Positions 48,273-62,611 of a DNA stretch of 64,000 nucleotides are shown in pieces. The notes below the pieces were generated by a model. The model had not been told where the DNA came from, made no database searches, and saw only the letters and a list, made by a program, of their open reading frames with translations. A program made the translations under genes and the position numbers. This DNA is from Siniperca chuatsi (taxonomy: Eukaryota; Chordata; Actinopteri; Centrarchiformes; Sinipercidae), in contig NC_058043.1 of the NCBI RefSeq assembly GCF_020085105.1, forward strand, positions 6,019,667 to 6,083,666, read 5' to 3'. Positions within the stretch are counted from its first letter, which is position 1; each line of letters opens with the position of its first letter.

Positions 48273-51200
48273 CTGTCATGTTCCCTAATCTCAGAAATTT
48301 AGTACAATGTTATTACAGAGTAGTGTAATGCTAGCAGTTTTGTGAGGCTGTACATAGGTACAGCACTGCTTTGAGCTAAAAGCTAAAGTCTGCATGCTAA
48401 CATGCTCACAATGTCAATGCTAACATGATGTTTAGCATGGTATAATGTTTACCATGTCCAACATGTTAGTTTAGCGTGTTAGCATGCTAACATTTTGTAA
48501 TTAACACTAAACACAAAGCATAGTTGAAGCTGATGTCAGTTTTGGAAGGATTTGGTCATAATATTGTACAAATTGAAACTTTGACCTGATGATGGCGCTA
48601 GATGAAAAGTTTGGGGATCACCAATCACCATTACAATTAATCCCAGGAAGGAGATGAATGTCTGTACCAGATTTCATGACAATCCATCCAATGGTTGTAA
48701 CCATAAATGTCAACCTCATGGTGGCACTACAGGAAAAGTCTGGGGATCACCTAAATCAGGAGGATTTATCCTCTGGGAATCATGAATGAATGTACAAAAT
48801 TTCATGGGAATCCATCTAATAACTGTTGAGATATTTCAGCCTGGATTAAAGCGGTGGACCAACAAACCGACATTGCCATCCCTAGAGCCACAACGCTTGC
48901 ATGGCTAAAAAAGAAATTTAAATAATTAAAATACAGCTGTGGCGATTGAAGCCCTGCATACTGACCGGCCTCCCGCGTGTCGACCACAAAGCTGGCGTTG
49001 TTGAAGGTGGTTCCCTGGACGAGGCCGTCACCGTGAGCTTTGACTTGGCTGGCGTCGCCGATCTCAGACTGGACGACCATGATGGTGATGGGACTGTTGG
49101 CGACGTGACGGCCGTTCTTCAGGATGCTGACTCGGTGTTCACCCACCTCCCGGGGGATGAAGGAGATACCTGGGAGGAGGGAGGGAGGGGGTGACAAGAG
49201 GTAGAGAGGGGCAAAAGTAAAAAGAGGTGGAAACAAGAAGGAGAGGAAGGACAGAGGAAGAAGAGAAGTAGAAGGGGGAGGTGAAGAGGAGGGATGGAGA
49301 GAGGAAACAAAAAGCAAGAATATGAAGAAGGAAGAGTATGAGGAGCAGGAATAAAAATTGAGAAGAAAAGTGGAGGAGGAGGGAGAGGAAGAAAAAATGA
49401 AATGGGGAAGAGGAAGAGATTTAAATGATCACATTGTTACAATAACTTTTAAATTACTTTAGAGCTTGTGTGTTTTTCTGTTTATGTGTGTGTTACCGAT
49501 GTGGTTGTTGGCCATCCTCTTCAGCAGGCAGGGCTCGTCACGGCCGGATGGCGCCTTGATGCTGGCGGTCAGCAGGCTCAAGTCCGTCTCATTAATGTCC
49601 AGAGAGAAATCTGCCGCTGAACCCAGTTTGACCTGAGAGCGCCGCTGGTTGTCCACTGAAACACACAAACACAGGTAAGAGAGGTAGTAAGACAGCACTC
49701 TGGACATTATAAATTATGTCTGTTGTGAACTTTTATCAACTGAAAGTGAATCAAAATCTGCCTTTTATTCAGTTTTGCCTCCTCCCTGTGTGCAGCTTGA
49801 ATTCAGCAGATGTGGTGAGCCGAGTGTGACTTTCCATTACTTTACATTCATTTGGTTGATGCTTTTTGTCCAGCGACTTACAATAAGTGCATTCTACCTC
49901 CATGCTATAGGACAGAGCTGGGGGAAGTATCCAGATGCTTTACTTAAGTAAAAGTAGCAATAACACAAGGCAAAAATACTCTTTTACAAGTATAAGTCCT
50001 GCACTCAAAAGTAAAAGTATATTTTCAGGAAAATGTATTTGAAGTATCAAAAGTACAAGTACTTATTATGCAGCGATCTGTCAGTGTTATATTTCTATAT
50101 ATGATGTTATTACTGATGCATTAAAGTATAAGCAGCATTTTAATGTAGCTTGTCAAGGAGGATCAAATTCTAACTACTTATACTGTTTGGTAGTTTATCA
50201 ATAACAATGCATCATATTTTGTATGTAAAATTAAAGCTCTTCTCAGTGCAGTATGTGCATGTACAAACGGTGCTTGATTGACATCTTTCTCACCATTTTG
50301 TTGTTTTGTTGTATCTGTTGGGGCAGAACAACTTATTAGTACACAGGATTTGGTGACATCACGTAATTCACAGCACAGCTCCATTCAGCGCACATCTACG
50401 TCAAATCAGCCAGAGTACTTGCAAATTAAAGGCTCGGCACACCCACAAAGGTGTTTTCAAAGTAACTACAGCTGTCACATATATGTAACTGAGTTAAAAG
50501 TACAATCTTTCTCTCAGAAATACAGTGAAGTATAAAGTATGTATAATTCTAAAATGTACAATCAAATGAGCTTTTGACAGAATCAGAATTAGAATCGTTA
50601 ATAAGAAAATGCAATGTAATGTACTGAATTTACATCTGAATCTATACCAAAACCTTTTATTGAAAAACCTGTTAACTGGCTTTTGAGCTGTGCTGCTACA
50701 TAAAAACAAACACTAATCAACTAACCAGAGGGCCTTAAAACAAAATCCTGCCAGTGAGGAGAGATTATTTCATGTTGTTTCTGTATTTTGTTTAAATAAA
50801 AATAAGTTTGGAAGGATTTGTTTTACAGTGCTCCTATAAAGGTGTTGGATTATTGATCATTAATAATCTGCCTGTTCATGTAGCAGTGTGTCTGTGTGTG
50901 TTGGTGTGGAGTCTCACCGGTGATCCTGGCGGTGAACGGGCTGCCGGCGATGTGATCGTCGTTGTATTTGACCAGAATATTGTAGTCTCCGGGCAGAGTG
51001 GGCAGGTAGCTGACACTGCACGTCCCATCCTTGTTGTCCACACAGCTGATCTCTGCTTTGGATGGACCCTCAATGGCCAAGTCCAGACCGCCTGGACAGA
51101 CAGACGCACAGTCAGACAGACAAACTGAATATATTTGAAATAGGATGTTATCACTGATTTACTAGAAACTAAACAAAAATAAAAACTCTTGTTCCAAAAC

Positions 51201-54058
51201 ACTGATATGCTGATACTGATATTACATCAGATAAAAAAATAAATAAAAAAAAAAAAACAGAAATACAACTTTAACTACTAATCTTGCTGGACTTTAGGAA
51301 AGTTTTCCTCTATAACCACAGCAAGCCAAAATCTGTGCAAATCTTTAAAAAGCATTTTCCTAAAACTACCATTTTACTTTTGTGCATCATTGCTGCTATT
51401 TATCTCCAGTGAGACTGAAGGATTGCATGCACCTTCCAGGGTTGACAACATTTTAATGCATTTTTAAGTAAAATGCTTTGTCGCTACGTTTGCTAGGCTG
51501 TTTTTCTTGTTTCCTAAAAAAAATTAATAAAAAGAATTCCAATTTGGGAATACATGTTTTCACTGGACAATTTAGCTTGCTGTCATGTGGCGTCACAGCG
51601 CGTTGCTGTCTGCAATGTTGCAGCCACAAATGTGCAACTTTAACAAATACAACTGATAACTCTGCTCCTCCTGTAGCTAACGTACCTTCAGAGGCGTCGT
51701 CTGTGAAGACAGTGAATGTGGCTGTCTTGTTGGCGACTCCGTAGCTCAGACCAGGACCATAGGCTGTGACATTTGGACTACTGGCGTGGTTCACATAGAA
51801 CTGAAGGGGAGACTCTGCAACACACACACACAAAATCAACATCAGTACAACAAAAAGCATTAAAACTACAGGTACAGTAAACCCTGACTCATGTTGGAGC
51901 TGGAAACCTCAGTCCACATACTTTAGTGTGCCTTTGGTCCACCCCTGTTTTTCCTTGTTTGAGCTCCTTAGCTCCAGTGACTTAGCTACAGTAAACAATG
52001 ACATTTATAGTGTTCTTTCAACTTTGTGTCAACAGTTTGTCGAAGGCCCTTTCCTGTTTCAACTTGACGATGCCCCCATGCACAAAGCCAGGTCCATAAA
52101 GAAAAGTTTTTCCAGTTTGGTGGGGAAGAACATGACTGGCCTGCACCCCATCCAACACCTCTGGGATGAACTGTGAGCCAGACCTTATCACTCAACACCA
52201 GTGTTGGATCTCACTAATGCTCCTGTGGCTGAATGGGAGCAACATCTTGTGGGAAGACTTCCCAGAAGAGTTGGGCTGTCAGAGCAGCAGAATAATGCCC
52301 ATGGTGTCGGAATCACATGTTCTAAAGTCACATAAGGCTGGAATGGTCAGGTGTCCATATACTTTTGACTATGAACTGTATATTAAAGCTGAAACAGTGA
52401 CATCAATGTCACACACAGATTCTCAGGGTGTGATGTCATCGCAGGCTGGTGGTTAATGGTTTTCTCCTGCAGATCCCCGACACACACACACACACCCAAG
52501 CTCTTAATCACAAACATACACCACACTACACAGTCTTCTTACATAGCTTTGACACAGTCCTAATCACACACTCCTCTCGATGTTTAAACCTATGACGTTA
52601 GTGTCCAAACATCCTGACAGCAGATTGATGTCTGAGAGAGAACATGCTGCAGTTCTCCTTCTGGACACCAGGTGTCTCCATTTTATCTTTCTAACCCAGG
52701 TCATGAGATCTGTGTGTGTTTGTGTGTGCTGACCTGGGATGTGTGTGCCGTTGTATTTGATGTGCATCTCATGCAGGCCAGCCTCAGTGGGGGAGTACTG
52801 CACTGTGACCGTTCCATCCAGGTTGTCCGAGATCAGCGGCTGAGCTGATTTACCTGAAGGCATCAGCACCTCACCTGCGAGAGTCAGAGACAGATGTAAA
52901 TACATTTTGCATATTTCCATTTGAGTTTTCTGTTATTTTTCTGTCATTATTAGGTTTAGTTCAAAACTAATGACGTTCAGCCTCAGCTGTTTTTTGTGTT
53001 TAGTGCTAATTAGCAAATGTTAGCATGCTAACATGCTAAACTAAGATGCTGAACATGGTAAAAAATGACCTGCTTAATATCAGCACTTTATGAGCATGTT
53101 GCCATGCTAGTGTTTAGCATTTAGCTCAAAAGCATCAGCCTCAAAGAGCTGCTAGCTGTAGACTCTTAGTCTTGTTCTCCTACTGGCCTCAGGGGGCAGT
53201 AATAACCTCAAACCCAAAAAGTTGGTATGTCTGGTTAACGTTTCAATGGGAAGCAACCAGGACTGTCTCCAACACAGTGGATGAGACAAACGGGGCAAAG
53301 CACTGCCAACACAAACAACTTTAAATTTCTGAATCAGCAGACAAAATGCTTTCAGTTCATCAGTTCCTCTCTCACCAGTGATCTCTCCCTTCCTGAAGGA
53401 GAAAGGTATCACCATGTCAAACGGTCTGAAGCCACTTCCATTAACGCTACTGCTGAGTGGCTCGTAGCCGTCTGATGTCACCTGGAGAAGACAGACAGAC
53501 AGAGTTTAAAGCGTCTATTCAACACTAAAACAACTTCCTGTCCGACTCAGCGACCTGCATTAGAAACATGCTGCTGCTGCGTCCAAGCCCCGCCCACACA
53601 GGAGCATCCTGTGTGGTTAAGTGCGAGCCACAGCGATGAGTGCACTGAGGAAGAGGAGAAAGAGAGAGACCACCACAACAAAACCCTTGGAGGAAAATAA
53701 ATAAGTAAATCACCCGTAATCATAGCAACACCTTCTGCAACACATCTCACAAACACCTGGGTTTTATTATTTATGTTGTTAGATGTTTGCTGCGATCCCA
53801 TTGGCTGACACAAAAAAGAAAAGCGATGACAGAGGAGGCAAAGCGGTCGAGCGAGTACACTTTAGAAGAGAGAGAGAGAGAGAGAGAGGTCAAGTTTAAC
53901 CAGCAGCCATTCACCTGCAAGAGAGAGGAGCTGTGTGTGTGTGTTTTGTGCCCTTTAACAGATGTTATGTTAAAGGGTAATTTCACCAAAATCCAAAATG
54001 CATATATGGCGTGTTCAAGTTAGTGTGTGTATACACAGCAAGTAAGCTTGTGTGTGTG

Positions 54059-54114
<56 letters not shown>

Positions 54115-57100
54115 GGGGGTACCCAGGGCTGGAAGCCAGCTCCAGGGGCGCTGGCCTGTTGCTGTAGAGACTTCTGCTCTTGCATCATGGGTACCTCATC
54201 AGTAGCCTGAAGACATGACAGCAAGGGTTAACATCTGACCTCACACACACACACAGGCTGAGTCCTAATCCAGCCACTCCCTCTTTGTTTGTACGTATAC
54301 GTGGAGGTTTCTCTGTATTAGGGACCATCTCAAGCCAGTTAGTGTGAGAGGGAACAACAGTGAGTCTACAACTTGTCACTTACCATTTATATCAATGAGG
54401 GTAGAGTGAATATGTCAGTACACTTGTCAGTATAATGCAATACAGTTCAACATCACCACAAATTACATCCTCCAAAATGATCATAAAGTTGAATCAACAC
54501 CTCTCTGAACATTTTCAATAAAAACTGAACATTATAACTTTCATGAAGTTAGGATTTATTACAGTTGTATTAGACTGCTTTAGTTTAAGCTAGGTGAAAC
54601 TAATAAAATGGCAACTGAGTGTGTTGCTACACTACAGGTATTTTAAAACAGCCTTTTAAAACATGGGTCTAAAAATTACAGAATGTCCAGTAAAGTAAAA
54701 TAAAAGAAACCATTATTTAATTTGTTTCCTACGTATATACGTATGCATCGATCTAATAGTAAAGTAACATCTATTTTATAGCATATGCTAACTCTTGTGG
54801 ATTTTATTTTACAGAAACAGGGTGAGATGGACGTCTGACAAGTGTCTGGATGTTAGCAATAAAACTCAGTGGCTGGAAGAGAAAGGTGTCTCTTGGTATC
54901 CATGGCGATGGATGTTTTCTGCTCATGCAGGAGAGACAGTTTACCGTTTACAGTTTGTTCATGTCCTCCACCACAGAGTAACTATGTGTGGTGACAGGCT
55001 GTGGTGAAGGGCAAGTATGTAGGGACTGGTTTGGGAAAGTGCGACACACAGGATAACAGACAGACAGACGTGTTGATGCTGACATACACTGCTGTGGCCT
55101 CGTGGGTAAATCCTGGTCTGAAACCTAAAGGCACGAGGTCAGAAAGTTAATCTGTATCCAATTTATTTAGTCTCAACCAATAGTCTCACTTAAACCCGCA
55201 TTAACTGATTTTTGGACACTTGAGGGCAGAAGAACATCACAACTATAACGCAGTGGAGACTTTTCAAATAAATCTGCTTTACCACACAGTGATAATATAC
55301 TAATAATAAATAAATAAATAAAATAAATAAACTTTATGTTCACAGTGATGGATTATACTAAAACTCAAGTTAGCTAAAAAAGTCTCTTTAAATAGAGTCA
55401 GCTCCATGTCTCTGGGCTACAGCAAGATCTCCATCTGTCTCCATGTCTCTGGGCTGCTCGTCTGTTCAAAGCGGCAACAGATGACTGCACTTGGCATAAG
55501 TGAGCCCATTTTGGATCCCTAATCAGTGTAAGAACAACAAACGCAATTCTGCATCTCTTCCTCACCATGACTTTAAAGGGACTGCGTGGGATGTTTTCCC
55601 CTCCAAAGCGGACGTAGATGACGTAGTTCCCGGGGGCAGGCGCGGTGTAGAAGATGTCGAAGGTGCCGTCCTCGTTCTCCATCACCTCGGCCTCCACCTC
55701 GCTGCCGTCGGGCTGAACAACCACGCAGCTCACCTTCCCCTTCCCAGCACCCTTAGCGTTCACCACCAGGCCCAGTTCCTCGCCGATGGCCACCGTGGGG
55801 CCCACACCTGGACCTGGGAGGGGGAGGAGGGCATTTTATTAGATTTTTTTTTTTCACCCCCAATGTCTTACATTTTCATAAGCGTTTACGCTTTTCGTGC
55901 ATTCATCAGTGGTCACATACCGATGACGGTGCACTTGCTGGCGTCTCCAGTTGCCGTGGCACGGACTCTATAAGGCGAAGCAGGGATGTCATCACCGCCG
56001 TATTTTATGACGATGGTGTACCGGCCCGCACGGTCAGGGATATAAGACACCCGGTATGTCCCATCACCGTTGTCATGGATACTGGGCTGCTTAGGTTTAC
56101 CATCCTGGTCCTGAAGTGGGAGGAGAGAAGCGAAAGTAAGGAAGAAGGGATGACAGATAGTTTAATGTGATGTCTTTTTTTCATTTGTGTGTATAATTAT
56201 GAGTGTTTGTGTGTGTGTGTTACTGACGGTGATGAGCACGCTCAGTTGACCCTGGCCGGCGTCCTTGGCGTCGATGTTGAACTCGACAGGGAAGCTGGCG
56301 GGGACGCCACTGGTTAGCCCGGGGCCGCTGGCTCGCACTTTACTGGCATCGTGAGTGGGCAGAACCCGAAACTTGAAGGGACTGAAGAGACCACAGACAC
56401 AGTTACTACAGACGCCGATCGTCAGGGACAACATGCTGCTGACCAAAGCACCCGAATCCCACAAACACTGCAGCCACTAAGCTTCAAAAGGTGCACATAT
56501 TAACTGTATCCCAGGACCAGACTACAGTAAGTGGATTTTTTTTTTGTCAGTTTGGTGATTTGAGTTGACAAAATATTTGACCCGACTGAGCTGCCTGAAG
56601 GAGAAAATAAAACTTTGTTTTTTCCTGCAGACAAAGGAAACTATTTATTTTATCTGCTCTTCTGCTTTTCATGCATTTACAAACTGTACATTTTAAATTC
56701 AATTCTCATTACAGACTGAAAATTTTACTTCAAAACTTCAGCTTCCTGTTAAATGATTCCAACATTAGTACTTCTGCACTGCAGTTCTTCTGTGTACCTG
56801 CGGGGGACGTCCTCCTCTGCGTACTTGACGGCCACAGAGTGCGGTCCCTCCACAGACGGAGTGTAGGACACCATGTGAGTCCCGTCCCTGTTGTCAGTCA
56901 CCTCCACAGGCACTGCGACGCCTTTAGGGGCGGTGACGGCCACTGCAAGCGGGGCCACACCCGCCTTCCTGCAGTCCACCGTGAAGGATTGTGGGGTATT
57001 AGCCCTAACCCCTGACCCCACACCGGGACCAGATACCTTGACCTTGCTGGAGTCCACCATGTCCTTCACTGGGACCTTGAATGGGCTTCCTGGAAAGAAC

Positions 57101-58887
57101 AAGAAGAGAAAATGTTGGTTTAACAAAAATGTTGTAGTTTTTAAAGGGTCAACAACTTTGAATGTTTGCTACAAATATGGTTTGTGAGACCAATAATGTT
57201 AATTGTTTGTTAATTAATACAAATGTTACAGAAACATTTTAGTTTTATTACCTTCATGATCGCATTCATGATAGTCATGCTGCTAATATTTACTTTATTT
57301 TGAAGAAATTGGCCATTTATTGTTGTGAAGACAGTTGACAAAATTTCCTTAAATGTTACTTTGAGAAGAATATTTTCGATCATATTTAAGTGTGTTTTAA
57401 TAATACACACTGAAGATTTTCATCTAATTTCAGAAATTTTAGCCACACAATGTCTGTCAGTCCACACTTTGGTCCAGACTGAAATCTCAACAACTATTGG
57501 ATGGATTTCATAAAATTTTGTACAGACATTCGTGGTCACCTTTTCCTTACACCGTCATGAGGTCAAAATTTCAATTTTGTCATAAACCAAAAAATAAAAA
57601 TACCTGCAAAACTAATGACATTCCCATCAGCCTCAGTACTTTGTTCTTTGTGCTATATAGCAAATTATTTCAAGATGTCAATTAAGGATTTTGAAAAAAG
57701 CTATGGGAATTTTTCACTATCTTCTGATATGTTATAGGCCAAACAAACATAAAATCGAGAAAATAACTGACACATTATAGATAATGAAAATAATCGTTAG
57801 TTGCAGCCCTACTGTTGCCCATTGCTCGAACATATTGTCCCAAATTCACCCTTTCCATCTCGCTGTGCATCACTGACCTCTGATCCTCAAACTCCATCTT
57901 ACTTTAGCAAGTCACCAAACTATTGGCTGATTGCAATAGCTCTATAAAGTTTAACCTGGTGTTACACTCTTTGTAATGTGGTTTCTGCATCCTGAAGCTT
58001 TCTGTACCTCCAGCTGATGCCTTCGCACAGCAGAACCAACAGCTGTCTATGTAAGGTGCCAAACAAGGAACACGCTGAGCTTTTCCTGAACAAAGTCAAT
58101 TAAACTGAGCTGCAGCTTTTTAACTTCAACCACATCTTTAAAACATTAAACTGAAACACTATTTTATCAGCCAATAACATCAGCATCATTTTAACATTAA
58201 CCAAACACATTCACCACATCAGTGGTTGTTTATAGGCAGAAATGAGGGCAAAGCCAACTAAAAAATCATCATTAAAATGCCTTTAGGAAATTAACGGACA
58301 TGTGAGGATGTGAACGGATCTTTGTTGCTGATGAGAAGTTGATTAGATTTTTGCCTTATCTTGCCATGAGCTTTCTTAAATTGATTAGAATTTAGGGAGT
58401 CATTAATTTCTGCAACAATTTTAATGACGATCTATCTAGATTTAAAAGACAAGTCTGGTTATAGTCTGTATTTTTCAGGGTATTTGTCAGCAAATCCTAT
58501 AAAAAGACAAACAATTAATTGATCCACTAAGAAGTATTGTATGTGTATCCAAAGTCTGATATATCTTATTCCTTTGTGCCACAGAGCTCCATTGTTGTCC
58601 AGAAACTATTAAAAACACATCAATGAGCCACAGTGTTGCACTTGACATGTTCCTCCATCACCATGAACACATACACTGTAGTTTATTATGAGTCAGTCCC
58701 ACATACTTTGTCATGCTGCTGGAAATACTCACTAGTGCACCAAATGTGGATTAATCCGCTGCTCAAAATAGTCCTAACAGATACACTGTTTCTTCCTATG
58801 AGTAACATTTGCTTAAAACTACAGTGACCAGCTGTTTTAGGAAATTACTGAGCATGTTTGTAAAATAAAACTACATATTTGTGAGAC

Positions 58888-58919
<32 letters not shown>

Positions 58920-59145
58920 ACCAATGAACTTGGGGCTGAGTCCCACAGACAGGGTAGGAAACTCAAAGTATTGAGAGAGCAAGACATTGTTTGGTCTTTT
59001 AATGGGCTTTTTTGACTATAAGAAAAATATAGAATAACACCAGACTGATCCTTTAAGATATTTCACTCCACAGTGTTGGACCAAACAATCCTGCCAATCA
59101 TAAAGCCACACAGTGGCATTAGTCGCCAGCATGACATGGCTTTAA

Positions 59146-59180
<35 letters not shown>

Positions 59181-62100
59181 ACAAACAAACACACTCCATA
59201 AAAATGGTAAAACATCTAATCTCACCGGGGATGTGCTCTCCTCCATAAGTGATGTTGACGTCGTAGAGGCCGGGGGTGAAGGGAACGTACTCCACGCTGC
59301 AGCTGCCATCTTTGTTGTCTTTGCAAGACATCTTCGACTCTGATGGGCCCTCCACAGTGATGCCGAGACCGCCAATACCTGCCCCTCTGGTGAAGGATCA
59401 ATACACCCAAAATCAGGAATAGTTTGACCTGAAGTCTGAGACTTTTTACTACACGAACAGACATTCACCTGTAAAGATTTTAATCAAAACGAGTCTGCTT
59501 CCCAATGGTTTTGCTACCAACAGTACCTGGTGACGATGTTGAAGTTGTTGGGCTTGTCAGTCAGGGCTTGTTGGAGCCCGGGGCCAGTAGCCATCACCCT
59601 GCTGGGGTCACATCCCTCTGACACAGAAACCCTGAATGGGCTCTTAGGAACCGGTGTGTCATCATACAGAACCTGGATGCTGTGGACGCCTGAAATACAC
59701 ACCAAGACAGTCAGCAGCTAATGAATGTAGATTACAGTAAAATGGTTTGTTAAAGATTACAGCTTTATAATTAGTGTGTTACCGTTCTCGAAAGGAGTGT
59801 ACTCGACGCTGTAGATCCCGTTGGCCTTGTCATTGACCAGACAGTCTGTCACCGCTCCGGACGGGTTCCTGACCTCCGCCTTCACGTGGTCTCCTCCTCG
59901 CCGGGTCAGAGGACGGGCATCCACAGTGAACTCTGTGGTGGCTTCTCTGAAAATACCTGAAGGGGAGAGAGAGAGAACATGAAGATCAGTTTACTAGTCA
60001 TGGTTAGTCCTACTCAGCCTGTGAAAACAGTTGTTTAATGTCTTCTGTGGCGCTGAAGGAGCGAACAACCCTGATGACTAAATAATAATAATAATAATAA
60101 TAATAATATTGGACTTACAGAGCATCGTTATCATTCATTGGGAGTCGTGTTTGTGTCCACCTGATAAATGTAACTGCTGGATGTGTAAATAAGTAACTCA
60201 GTTCGCCATATCAACTTAAAAAAGGGGATGATGTGTCAATGCTATGTTGTGTAGCCTGATGCAAAGAAATGTGAAATTTGTCAGACCAAGAAAACATAAT
60301 CTAAGTGAGTTGCTTGCATTTAACGTTTTTATGATATGTGGACTACTATTTTTACTTTGGATTTAGTCTGTTAAACAGTCTTGTGTTATCTTCAATGTTC
60401 CTTAAACAAATGTAAAAATGTTAACAATATTGTTTATTGTTTTGTTGATTTGAGAGCACAAAATAAGTAATTTGCACACATGAAGGGATATAGGGATTTG
60501 TGGGTCTCTGTAAATAATATTATAAAGAGTGCAGTCTAGACCTGCTCTATATGAAAAGTGCAATGAGATAACTTGTGAATTGGCGCTTTATAAATAAAAT
60601 TGAATTGAATGAATGCCACCTTTTCTCAAACCAAACAGAGATACACACTGACTCAGATGGACCACACTGCACCTTGTCCCTCCACTCCAGGTCCGAACAC
60701 TTTGACCTTGGAGGTGTCGACAGCAGGATCCACCATCACCTTGGCAGGGAAACCGGGGACGGCCTTGCCTCCGTACTTCAGCAGCAGGGTGTACATGCCG
60801 GAGGTCAGGGGGACGTAGGTCACCGTGTAGGTCCCGTCTTTGTTGTCCACCACCTCTGTCTTAGCTTTAACACCTGGAACAAACGGTCTAGTTTTTACAT
60901 TTCCATCACAGAGCTCAAGACTTTTTGCCAGTTTGTCAGAGATGACTCGAATATTAGACATATTGACACACAGACTTGAGACCTGCAGCAATACAACAAG
61001 ATCTTTTCCAGACCTGATTAGTTTGAAGATCATTTGGACCTGGCCTGACTCTGGTCCGGTAAGATCTGGCTAACTGGCTGTTTAAATGCATTGTATTAAT
61101 GAACTATGAGGTCTAGATAGATAGATTAGATAGAAACTGTCAGTTTCTTGGCCAGGTTTTTGTACAAATTAAACAAAGTAGATACAGCGTGTTAATTAGT
61201 GAGCTTTAGAGGAACTGGCAGACTGCTGTTACCTTTTCACAGAGCCAGGCCAACTGTTTCCCCCTGTTTCCAGTCTTACTAGCTGTAGCCTCATATTTAA
61301 TGGACAGTTATGCAGTGGTATCGATCTTCTCATGTAACTCTCTGCCAGAAAGTGAATAAGCACTTTTCCCCAAAATGTGGAACTATTTCTTTAAAAGCAA
61401 ACATGAGGATGACTGATTATTTATCAGCAGCAAGTTTCAAGTCTCTGCATCTTGTCTTTCATCCAAATGAACTGAAAACAATGGCTGCCTGGAAGGAAGG
61501 AAATATTTGTAACAACTAATGGATGACTTGGAAAGTGGCTGCTAATAGTGTATATACTGGCTCCTGGTGAATCAAAGCAGTGTTGGTCTTACCAGAGCCT
61601 GGTGTAGAGCCAGTAGGACTGGTCGGGGAGGAGTCTAGTGCGGCCTCCAGGCTGAGTTGTCCTGGTCCGGCCCGGGAACAGTCTACATTCACCACACTGG
61701 TCTCTCCAACCTGCAGAGAAACACAAGCTGGATCAAACTTTATAATTTTAATTATAAAACGGACCGTTTCTTATTTTAACCTGTTAGTGTCAAAAGATAA
61801 TTTTTGGAAATCACAGCTGAGAAGTGGAAGGAGTTTGAAAAGGGAAAATTACAAGTTTGTTTTTTTTTTAATGATCTCAATGTTCCTCCACACAAACACA
61901 GGAGTCTCCTGGACAGTTTAACCATGCTATAAGATTGATGTTCTTTGTTTCTGAGATTTTTTTTCTACCAGTTTGGTATGGTGGATAGCTCTTAATACTC
62001 TGAAAACCCATGAGCCTCTAAGCTTTAACAAATTGAGAAGCTTCATTGTTGCAGCTGGAAACAAAACACAACTTAATTTATGAATTTATCCAAAATTACC

Positions 62101-62571
62101 CAAAATCTGACAGTGAACGGATTTAACTGCTGAATATTTTATCAGGTTTCTAAAAAAAAAAAAAGCATAATCTTCATCTTCAGCTCGCCGGTCTTTCTTC
62201 TTCTCCAGACGCTCACCTTGGCTCTTTTCAGGCCCGAACCAGACGCCACCACCTTAGTGGGGTCAAAGGGCATCTGGACGTCGGCTTTGAAGGGCGATCC
62301 CGGGATGTGGACCTCCTCAAACAGGATGTTAACCAGGTAGTCTCCGGGCTCAGTGGGCAGGTAGGAGACAGAGCAGGTCCCGTCGCCGTTGTCCGAACAC
62401 TCGATCTTGGCCTCGGTCGGCCCCTCCACCGTCAGCCCCAGGCCTCCAGTGCCGGCGCCCTTGGTGTCGATTGTGAACTCTGCTGGGTTTCCAACCAAAC
62501 CTCCCTTCAGACCGGGACCGAACGCCTTCACCTGGAGGGGGGATGAGAGTTGCTGTCATTCAACAAATATA

Positions 62572-62611
<40 letters not shown>

